From: Acidimicrobiia bacterium
GTDB lineage: Bacteria; Actinomycetota; Acidimicrobiia; Spongiisociales; ZC4RG35
Assembly (NCBI GenBank): GCA_025929005.1
Contig: JAICND010000144.1
Coordinates: 1 to 5,064, forward strand
DNA length: 5,064 bases
Reading direction: 5' to 3'
Position numbers and translations under genes: made by a program. This document shows positions 1-5,064 of this stretch, piece by piece (the stretch's first letter is position 1; every line of letters begins with the position of its first letter). Under the pieces are notes generated by a model that saw nothing but the letters and a program-made list of their open reading frames with translations, searched no databases and was not told the origin of the DNA.

Positions 1-1640
1 AGCACGTTGAGACGGCCGCGATGGGCCATCCCGGCTACGACTTCTTCCATCCCGGCGGTGGAGGCCGCCCCGAGCAGGGCATCCAGCATCGGAATCAGGG
101 ACTCGGCCCCCTCGAGTCCGAACCGCTTGTGCCCCACGTACTTGGTGTGAAGGAACCGCTCAAAAGCTTCCGCCTGGTTGAGCTTGCGAAGAATTCGCAG
201 CTTCTCGTCGTGCGACACGTCACCTCTCCGCACTTCGACCTGCTCTTGGATCCAACGCTTGAGATCGGTCTCCTGCATGTGCATGTACTCAATCCCGAGA
301 GTGCGGCAATAGGCATCGCGCAATCGAGCGAGGATCTGGGCCAATGGCATCATCTGGGCGCCTTCGATGCCACCAGTTGCGAACTCCCGATCCAGGTCCC
401 AGATAGTGAGCCCGTAGAAGAGGGGATCGAGTTCGGGGTACATCTTCGGCGGCGCTTGCCGCAAGGGATCAAGATCGGCAATCAGATGGCCCCGGACCCG
501 GTAGGCATTGATCACCCGGAAAACGTTGGCCTGCTTCTCAGCCCATTGGGGTGAACCCACCGGCGGGTTGTCGTCCACCGCCCAACGGGCCGGGGTGTAG
601 GGGATGGTCAGGGCGGCGAAGATCTCGTCGTAGAAAGCCCCTTCACCAAGCAGGAACCCGTGGATCCGGGCGAGAAGCTCACCCGATTGCGCTCCCTGGA
701 TGACTCGATGGTCGTAGGTGGAGGTCAGAGTCACCACCCGACCGATGCCCTGACGAGCGAGAAAGGACGCGTCAGCACCCTGATACTCGGGTGGGTATCC
801 GATGGCCCCTAGTCCGACGATGACCCCCTGGTCGGGCATCAGGCGCGGGACCGATTGCACGGTCCCGATCGTCCCCGGATTGGTCAAGGTGACGGTGGTG
901 CCGGCGAAGTCGTCGAGGGTCAGCCGCCCCTGGCGGGCCCTGTGCACGAGTTCCTCGTAGACGACCCAGAACTGCTTGAAGTCGAGGGTATCCGCCATCT
1001 TCACATTGGGGACCACGAGGCCGCGGGAACCGTCTTTACGCTCCAGGTCGATAGCAAGTCCGAGATTGATGGTGGGGTACCGGATCACGGCCGGCTCCCC
1101 GTCGACTTCTGTGTAAGCGACGTTCAGCTCAGGCATGTCCCGCAGGGCTCGCACGATGGCCCAGCCGATGATGTGAGTGAAGCTGACTTTGCCGCCCTGG
1201 GTGAGGCGCTTGAGCTGGTTGTTGATGATGAGGCGGTTGACCTCGAGCAACTTGGCGGGAATGGTGCGAACCGAGGTGGCGGTGGGGATCTCCCGGCTCG
1301 CCTCCATCCGCTCGGCAACCACCGCCGCCGCCCCCTTCAACGCCACGACGTTTCTCACGGGACTTCCGTCTTCCGCCTTTGGACGTTCCTCGGGACTCCC
1401 CTTTTCCGCCTTCCCACTGGCTTCCACTTCGGGGGTTCCGACTTCAGTCTTCCGACTTCCGTTTACTTGGCCTTCCGTCTTGGCCTGCAGGGTGAGGCTG
1501 TGGGGCTGGTAGTCCTCGAAGAATTCCTGCCACGCTTCGCTGACCAAATTGGGGTCCTCGAGGAACTGGCGGTACATCTCGTCGACCAGCCACATGTTGG
1601 GGCCAAAGTCGGTGGGGTCGATAGGTTGGCTTTCGCTCAC
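1..1640 (-). CDS. kgd: Multifunctional 2-oxoglutarate metabolism enzyme Kgd (fused E2 succinyltransferase / E1 dehydrogenase), N-terminal part
   Basis: Kgd is the cytoplasmic actinobacterial fusion of a dihydrolipoamide succinyltransferase-like E2 domain with the ThDP-dependent E1 of 2-oxoglutarate dehydrogenase. It converts 2-oxoglutarate to succinyl-CoA with separate lipoyl and E3 proteins, and can also decarboxylate it. Reading the minus strand from the GTG at 1638-1640 gives 546 codons without a stop; the gene continues past position 1. Residues 12-46 (FGPNMWLVDEMYRQFLEDP...) match the helical N-terminal segment of mycobacterial Kgd. Residues 47-97 are a charged Gly/Ser/Pro/Glu/Lys linker. 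The E2 domain spans about 98-340, with the catalytic-His motif YDHRVIQG (His311). E1 begins near Ser363 (AYRVRGHLIADLDP, then LTIWDLDREF, then TKYVGHKRFGLEGAES) and reaches MAHRGRLNV, whose His540 corresponds to a substrate-binding His of E1. There is no lipoyl domain. Full-length relatives are about 1,200-1,270 residues, so roughly 45% is present. The start was chosen because it gives the expected N-terminus and no upstream in-frame ATG, GTG or TTG is close. No Shine-Dalgarno is visible. The polymerase gene is divergent, 41 bp away. Confidence 0.95.
   Translation of the reverse strand, partial: MSESQPIDPTDFGPNMWLVDEMYRQFLEDPNLVSEAWQEFFEDYQPHSLTLQAKTEGQVNGSRKTEVGTPEVEASGKAEKGSPEERPKAEDGSPVRNVVALKGAAAVVAERMEASREIPTATSVRTIPAKLLEVNRLIINNQLKRLTQGGKVSFTHIIGWAIVRALRDMPELNVAYTEVDGEPAVIRYPTINLGLAIDLERKDGSRGLVVPNVKMADTLDFKQFWVVYEELVHRARQGRLTLDDFAGTTVTLTNPGTIGTVQSVPRLMPDQGVIVGLGAIGYPPEYQGADASFLARQGIGRVVTLTSTYDHRVIQGAQSGELLARIHGFLLGEGAFYDEIFAALTIPYTPARWAVDDNPPVGSPQWAEKQANVFRVINAYRVRGHLIADLDPLRQAPPKMYPELDPLFYGLTIWDLDREFATGGIEGAQMMPLAQILARLRDAYCRTLGIEYMHMQETDLKRWIQEQVEVRRGDVSHDEKLRILRKLNQAEAFERFLHTKYVGHKRFGLEGAESLIPMLDALLGAASTAGMEEVVAGMAHRGRLNV
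1361..1481. repeat. Degenerate GGAAGTC/GGAAGAC-type short repeats inside the kgd linker
   Basis: On the plus strand this stretch is built from variants of CTTCCG separated by 2-4 bases. Exact repeated words include GACTTCCGT at 1361-1369 and 1454-1462, CTTCCGTCTT at 1363-1372 and 1472-1481, and GTCTTCCG at 1368-1375 and 1447-1454. Read as coding strand these are GGAAG units. They encode the Glu/Lys/Gly/Ser/Pro-rich linker of Kgd (about residues 54-93) and keep the reading frame open. The array is imperfect, so it is either an old repeat expansion or a captured dispersed element now serving as a flexible linker. No such pattern is seen elsewhere in the window. Confidence 0.5.
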
Positions 1641-1681
1641 CAGCGGAATGCTATCGAGCGGGCAGGTGGGAGAATCAATGC
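1641..1681. promoter_or_regulatory. 41-bp divergent intergenic region between kgd and the LigD-type polymerase gene
   Basis: Both flanking genes start at the edges of this 41-bp gap, so their promoters must overlap here or lie inside the opposite coding sequence. On the minus strand, TAGCAT (1648-1653) fits the actinobacterial -10 pattern TANNNT. It ends 7 bases before the GTG of kgd, the spacing expected if transcription starts at the GTG itself (leaderless mRNA), which would also explain the missing Shine-Dalgarno. A weak -35-like TTGATT (1673-1678) lies 19 bases further upstream. No clear -10 for the plus-strand gene was found in the gap. The -10 assignment rests on one six-base match and is tentative. 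Confidence 0.35.
1664..1672 (+). promoter_or_regulatory. Shine-Dalgarno-like AGGTGGGAG before the polymerase gene
   Basis: The purine-rich AGGTGGGAG ends 9 bases before the TTG start at 1682. This supports TTG as the true start, since no in-frame ATG or GTG exists upstream within the gap. An out-of-frame ATG at 1678-1680 lies only 5 bases after the same motif and could compete for initiation. Confidence 0.45.
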
Positions 1682-2584
1682 TTGATCGAAATCTCCCACC
1701 CCGACAAGCTCCTCTATCCCAAAGATGGGATCAGCAAAGGAGAGGTTGTCGCCTATTACCAGCAGGCGTCAGCACAAATCTTGCCGCACCTGGTGGCGCG
1801 ACCCTTGACCCTTCAGCGCTTTCCGGGTGGGATCGACAAGCCCGGTTTCATGCAGAAGAACGCCGGCAAGGGCTTTCCCCCTTTTATAGAACGAGTCGAG
1901 CTTCCCAAACAGGACGGCACCGTCCAATACCCATCCATCAATGACGACCAGGGCCTCATCTACCTGGCCAACCAGAACACCATCACGTTCCATATCCCGT
2001 GCTTTCGGACCTTCGACCTCGAACATCCTGACCGCCTCGTGTTCGACCTCGACCCCTCCGAAGGCGACGTCGACGGTGCTCGGTTCGCCGCCCAAGCGGT
2101 GGCAGACCTGCTGTCCGAGTTGCGGGTGGCCCCTTTGATCATGACTTCGGGCTCCAAGGGTTTCCACGTCGTCGTGCACCTGAAGCCCACGATCGACTTC
2201 GAGGCGCTAGCGCGGTTTTCGCAGGCTTGCGCGGTAGTTCTCTCACATCTCCACCCCGACCGGCTCACAGTCGAATTCCTCAAGAAGGAACGTCAAAGCC
2301 GGGTGTTCATCGACTGGCTGCGAAACGGCTTCGGCGCTACAGGAGTCTCTCCCTACTCGCTTCGTCCCCGATCGGGAGCACCGATCGCGATGCCCATCAG
2401 TTGGGACGAACTCCCCCACACCGAGCCGAATCAATTTCGGTTGAGAGAGTCCCAGGATCGACTCGCAACTGATCCGTGGAAGGAGTCGGCACCCGTCGAC
2501 CTGACCGACGCCCTCAACGCCATCGACACCCTGGTGAAAGAACGGGGTATGGAACTGCCGAAGTTCGATCGCTTTGGCCGTTAA
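1682..2584 (+). CDS. Stand-alone LigD-type polymerase/primase (PolDom, archaeo-eukaryotic primase superfamily)
   Basis: This 300-residue protein matches the polymerase domain of bacterial LigD over its whole length. In non-homologous end joining that domain adds nucleotides or ribonucleotides, fills gaps at breaks and binds 5'-phosphate ends. The opening HPDKLLYPKDGISKG has Lys9 and Lys19 at the 10-residue spacing of the 5'-phosphate-binding lysines known in mycobacterial PolDom. The first two metal-binding Asp are D122 and D124 in VFDLDPS. The nucleotide-binding loop is SGSKGFHV (156-163), and the third catalytic Asp is D211 in VFIDWLRN. A late segment, YSLRPRSGAPIAMPISWDEL (225-244), is also typical. 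All key residues are present, so it should be active. There is no ligase or 3'-phosphoesterase domain on either end: it starts at the PolDom N-terminus and stops at TAA after the usual length. Separate Pol-only proteins occur in actinobacteria and archaea alongside or in place of full LigD. No Ku or ligase gene is adjacent. Annotation pipelines often call this protein LigD or 'non-homologous end-joining DNA ligase', which overstates it. It starts with TTG. Confidence 0.92.
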   Translation: MIEISHPDKLLYPKDGISKGEVVAYYQQASAQILPHLVARPLTLQRFPGGIDKPGFMQKNAGKGFPPFIERVELPKQDGTVQYPSINDDQGLIYLANQNTITFHIPCFRTFDLEHPDRLVFDLDPSEGDVDGARFAAQAVADLLSELRVAPLIMTSGSKGFHVVVHLKPTIDFEALARFSQACAVVLSHLHPDRLTVEFLKKERQSRVFIDWLRNGFGATGVSPYSLRPRSGAPIAMPISWDELPHTEPNQFRLRESQDRLATDPWKESAPVDLTDALNAIDTLVKERGMELPKFDRFGR

Positions 2585-2638
2585 GACCCTCGTCGATCCA
2601 CTCTTGTGTCGTTTGACCCGTTATCTACCGCGGAGGTG
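2585..2638. other. Convergent intergenic gap without a clear terminator
   Basis: This 54-bp gap separates the stop of the polymerase gene (plus strand) from the stop of the ABC exporter gene (minus strand). No GC-rich hairpin followed by a T-tract is visible in either direction. The only inverted repeat seen is a 7-bp pair, TCTTGTG (2602-2608) and CACAAGA (2640-2646), with a 31-base loop that runs into the exporter stop codon; it is too weak to call a terminator. Confidence 0.5.
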
Positions 2639-4447
2639 TCACAAGAACGAAGGTGTGTGGGTTCCTTTCGACCAGTCGGCGTACAACCCCGTGTAGACAC
2701 CGCCGGCGGCCAGCAACTCGGCGTGACTGCCTCGCTCCACCAGACCTCCGTGATCGAACACCAGGATCTCATCGGCAGCTTCGGCGGTGGAGAGACGATG
2801 GGCGACGGTGATCGACGTGCGGCCGGCAGTGAGGCGTTCTATCGCTCTCCGCAACGCCACCTCCAGAGCCGGATCGACCGCCGAGGTGGCTTCGTCTAGT
2901 ACCAGCAGGTCGGGCCCGGCGATCCAGGCCCGGACGATCGCCACCAACTGCCGCTCTCCCGCCGAGAGGTTCGATCCCCGCTCGCCTACTTTGGTCTCCA
3001 GACCGTCTGAGAGCCGCTCAAGCCAGGTGTCGAGTCCCAACTCGATAAATGCGGTCATGATCTCGCGATCACCGGCATCGGGTCGGCCGTAGCGAACGTT
3101 GCTGGCGATGGTCCCGTCCCAGAGGAATCCCTCCTGGGGGACAAATGCGATCCGGGAGCGAAGCGAGGAGAACCTGACTTCCGTCAAAGGAATCCCCCCT
3201 ACCAGCACTGAGCCTTCCACCGGATCGAGCAGCCTGGTGATGAGTTTGGCAAAGGTGGTCTTGCCGGAGCCGGTCTCACCCACCACCGCCACTCGTTGAC
3301 CCACCTCGATCTTGGCATCGACTCCAGAGAGGACATTGGGTCCTCCCGGGTAGCGATAGGTGACTTTGGTCAACTCCACGCCGAGCGGCCCCACCGGCAG
3401 TTCGACGCCGTCGACCGGATCAGGAATATCGATCGGTGAGTCCAGCACCCGCAGGACGCGGCGAACACCGGCGGCGGCGCGTTGCGCCTGATCGATAGTT
3501 TCCACCAGCGTTTGGATCGGCTCGATCATCAGGTTCACGAGGAAAAGGAACGCCAGAAGAGTTCCCGCCGTGGTGTCACTGGCGGCACCAAGCAACACAC
3601 CGACGGCGATCACTGTGGCCGTGATGCTGGCGGCAAACAACTCCGCCGACGAGAAGAAGAGCGCCGAGAGCCGGTTGGCCCAATGCTCCGCCTTGACCTG
3701 GGCTTGGAGGGTCTGCTCCACCTTGTGCAGGGCGGTGTCCTCGACGCCGTGAGCCCTGATGACGGAAAGGCCAGTGATGGTCTCACCCATGACCGACAAG
3801 GAGTCAGCCACTCGTTCCCGCACCCGGTCGTGCGCCTTTTGCAGCAGACGCTGAAACAGCAGCATGAGACCGATGTACACGACTACTGCTACCGCCACAA
3901 GCGCCGCCAAGCGCCACTCGTAGAGGAACATGACGATCAACGCCAGGAGGACCTGGGCGATCCCGATGATCATCCCGATCCCTCCCCACTCCATGAACTC
4001 CTGAATGGTTGTGATGTCGTTGGTCACCCTCGACACCAGGGCACCTCTGCGCTCAGCCTGCACATGCAGGATCGAGAGTCGGTGGAGGTGTCCAAACAGC
4101 TTCACCCGGAGTTCCTTGAGCCCACCAGCCGTGGCTACGTTCAGACGGAGAATGGCGGCGCGAGTAACCAGGGCCGCCCCGGCCAGGACCGCCAGGGCGA
4201 CGCCCCCCTGGATAAGCACCATCCTGATGTCGGGACCGCCGGGCGCCAGGATCTGAGCGTCGGTCATCTGCTGCACTGCTACCGGCACAACTAGCTGTCC
4301 GGCAGTCCCCAGAATCGCAAGCAGCAAAGTCACGCCGACCCCTCGCCGCAGCGACGGCGCCTCGTTGAGGGCACGACGCAGCGCCCTGAGCGTCGACATG
4401 GCAGGAGCCGTGTCGGTCAGGATTACGGCCTCGGAGGCGACGGTCAT
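2639..4447 (-). CDS. ABC exporter half-transporter, permease-ATPase (canonical Walker B / altered signature subunit)
   Basis: A 602-residue inner-membrane half-transporter of the type IV (ABCB-like) exporter fold: transmembrane domain followed by ATPase. Hydrophobic stretches suggest six membrane helices near residues 36-58, 77-100, 157-177, 180-200, 262-288 and 293-315. The nucleotide-binding domain begins near 355. It shows Walker A GETGSGKT (390-397), the Q-loop glutamine Q438 (FVPQEG), signature LSAGE (494-498), Walker B LLVLDE with catalytic Glu519, D-loop SAVD (522-525) and switch His550 (VAHRLST). Catalytic Glu and His are intact, but the signature departs from LSGGQ at the third and fifth positions. 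It is translationally coupled to the upstream half-transporter (4444-5064) through an ATGA overlap, with a strong AGGAGG inside the upstream gene's end. The two should form a heterodimer. The substrate cannot be read from the sequence: drugs, lipids, siderophores and peptides are all handled by such pairs. The start at 4447 is fixed by that ribosome binding site; Met17 is an unlikely alternative. Confidence 0.93.
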   Translation of the reverse strand: MTVASEAVILTDTAPAMSTLRALRRALNEAPSLRRGVGVTLLLAILGTAGQLVVPVAVQQMTDAQILAPGGPDIRMVLIQGGVALAVLAGAALVTRAAILRLNVATAGGLKELRVKLFGHLHRLSILHVQAERRGALVSRVTNDITTIQEFMEWGGIGMIIGIAQVLLALIVMFLYEWRLAALVAVAVVVYIGLMLLFQRLLQKAHDRVRERVADSLSVMGETITGLSVIRAHGVEDTALHKVEQTLQAQVKAEHWANRLSALFFSSAELFAASITATVIAVGVLLGAASDTTAGTLLAFLFLVNLMIEPIQTLVETIDQAQRAAAGVRRVLRVLDSPIDIPDPVDGVELPVGPLGVELTKVTYRYPGGPNVLSGVDAKIEVGQRVAVVGETGSGKTTFAKLITRLLDPVEGSVLVGGIPLTEVRFSSLRSRIAFVPQEGFLWDGTIASNVRYGRPDAGDREIMTAFIELGLDTWLERLSDGLETKVGERGSNLSAGERQLVAIVRAWIAGPDLLVLDEATSAVDPALEVALRRAIERLTAGRTSITVAHRLSTAEAADEILVFDHGGLVERGSHAELLAAGGVYTGLYADWSKGTHTPSFL

Positions 4448-5064
4448 GCGGACCTCCTGAGTGCATCCTCTTCGTACGCCCGCAGCAAACGGGCATAGCC
4501 GGGGCTGGTAGCGAGAAGTTCGTCGTGGGTGCCCTGAGCCACCACCCGGCCGTGTTCGATGTAGACGACCTGATCGGCGAGCATGATCGAGGCCCTCCGA
4601 TAGGCGACAAGCACCACCGTCGCCGGTAGTTCCGCCTTGGTTAGGCGCCGGAGGATCTCCGCCTCGACCGATGGGTCGACCGCAGAAGTGGCGTCATCGA
4701 GCAACAGCAGACGCGGTTTGCGCACCAAGGCTCTGGCTAACGCCAATCGTTGCTGCTGGCCACCGGACAGGGTCGTCCCCCGTTCACCGATCTCGGTGTC
4801 ATAGCCTTTGGGAAGGTCAGAGATGAACTCGTGTGCGCCGGCCATCCTGGCCGCCTCCTCAACCACCTCATGGGGAAGGCTGGCACCCAGGGTGATGTTG
4901 CCCCGGACCGTATCGTCGAAGAGGAACGCCGACTGGGGTACGTACGCAACCTCGGCGGCCAGTTCGGATCGGGCAAACCTCCGGAGGTCGCGGCCATCAA
5001 TCGAGATGGAGCCGGTGTCGGGGTCCCACAGGCGGGCGAGCAGCAACACCAGCGTGGTCTTGCC
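4444..5064 (-). CDS. ABC exporter half-transporter, C-terminal ATPase part (degenerate Walker B / H-loop subunit), cut by window edge
   Basis: Only the last 206 residues are inside the window. The frame is open at the right edge and begins within Walker A (GKTTL), so the membrane domain and about 380 residues lie outside. In window-relative numbering it shows the Q-loop YVPQSAF (Gln44), a canonical signature LSGGQQQR (99-106), Walker B LLLLDD (119-124), D-loop SAVD (127-130), and VLVAYRR where VLVAHRL is usual. Asp124 therefore replaces the catalytic Glu and Tyr155 replaces the switch His (codons at 4693-4695 and 4600-4602). These changes define the degenerate subunit of heterodimeric exporters such as TM287/288 or BmrCD. 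The motif order and spacing are intact and the frame is clean to the TGA at 4444-4446, so this is a specialised subunit and not a decayed gene. It precedes and overlaps its partner by 4 bp in one operon; the promoter is off-window. An internal GTG at 5047-5049 is not the start. Confidence 0.92.
   Translation of the reverse strand, partial: GKTTLVLLLARLWDPDTGSISIDGRDLRRFARSELAAEVAYVPQSAFLFDDTVRGNITLGASLPHEVVEEAARMAGAHEFISDLPKGYDTEIGERGTTLSGGQQQRLALARALVRKPRLLLLDDATSAVDPSVEAEILRRLTKAELPATVVLVAYRRASIMLADQVVYIEHGRVVAQGTHDELLATSPGYARLLRAYEEDALRRSA
4453..4458 (-). promoter_or_regulatory. Shine-Dalgarno AGGAGG for the downstream ABC exporter gene
   Basis: On the minus strand a perfect AGGAGG ends 5 bases before the ATG at 4445-4447. 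It is embedded in the last codons of the upstream half-transporter. Together with the ATGA stop/start overlap it supports coupled translation at near-equal amounts, as expected for a heterodimer. Confidence 0.8.

Noticed and set aside
708..710. Kgd E2 motif reads HRVIQG, lacking the Asp of the usual HRxxDG acyltransferase motif.
   Set aside because: Mycobacterial Kgd proteins carry the same kind of change (YDHRIIQG), so it is normal for the family and not a damaged active site.
21..1685. Long plus-strand open frames (21-554 and 855-1685) opposite kgd.
   Set aside because: They are antisense to a clearly recognisable Kgd protein. Their translations are Gly/Pro/His/Val-rich with no family resemblance, as expected from the opposite strand of GC-rich coding DNA.
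2602..2646. 7-bp inverted repeat (TCTTGTG / CACAAGA) between the convergent genes as a terminator.
   Set aside because: The stem is short, the loop is 31 bases, there is no T-tract, and one arm overlaps the exporter stop codon.
3482..4294. 270-codon plus-strand open frame opposite the ABC exporter gene.
   Set aside because: The minus-strand frame encodes a full ABC exporter with all motifs. The plus-strand translation is Asp/His/Gln/Arg-rich low-complexity sequence with no recognisable domain.
4444..4447. Possible frameshift splitting one fused ABC transporter into two genes.
   Set aside because: There is a precise ATGA overlap with a perfect AGGAGG 5 bases before the ATG. The downstream protein has its own complete membrane domain, and the upstream one ends after a normal ATPase domain.
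5047..5049. GTG as the start codon of the right-edge ABC gene.
   Set aside because: The frame stays open to the window edge, and the bases before this GTG encode the GKTT of Walker A, so the gene clearly begins beyond the window.

Overview
The window is GC-rich, densely coded bacterial DNA, most likely from an actinobacterium (Actinomycetota). The main clue is the left-hand gene. It encodes the fused E2-E1 form of 2-oxoglutarate dehydrogenase (Kgd), with no lipoyl domain and an actinobacterial-type N-terminal segment, an architecture typical of that phylum. An uncultured or early-branching lineage is possible, but the sequence alone does not settle genus or family.

Layout from left to right. 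Positions 1-1640, minus strand: the first 546 codons of kgd, running off the left edge inside the E1 domain. Positions 1641-1681: a 41-bp divergent gap that must hold or overlap both promoters. Positions 1682-2584, plus strand: a stand-alone polymerase/primase domain of the LigD type (bacterial non-homologous end joining), complete at 300 residues with a TTG start. Positions 2585-2638: a short convergent gap with no convincing terminator. Positions 2639-4447 and 4444 to the right edge, both minus strand: two half-size ABC exporter genes overlapping by 4 bp (ATGA). The upstream gene is cut by the window edge in its Walker A motif.

How the genes work together. The two ABC half-transporters are almost certainly partners in one heterodimeric exporter. 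One ATP-binding domain has lost its catalytic Glu and switch His, while the other has an altered signature motif. Both sets of changes fall in the same composite ATP site, leaving the second site canonical. Kgd acts in central carbon metabolism (TCA cycle and glutamate balance), and the LigD-type polymerase acts in DNA break repair or gap filling. No functional link between Kgd, the polymerase and the exporter is evident.

No tRNA, rRNA, CRISPR array, transposase or prophage feature was seen. No wholly new system is evident. The points most worth a second look are the asymmetric exporter, the compact kgd/polymerase divergent junction with unusual start signals, and a GGAAG-type repeat inside the Kgd linker.
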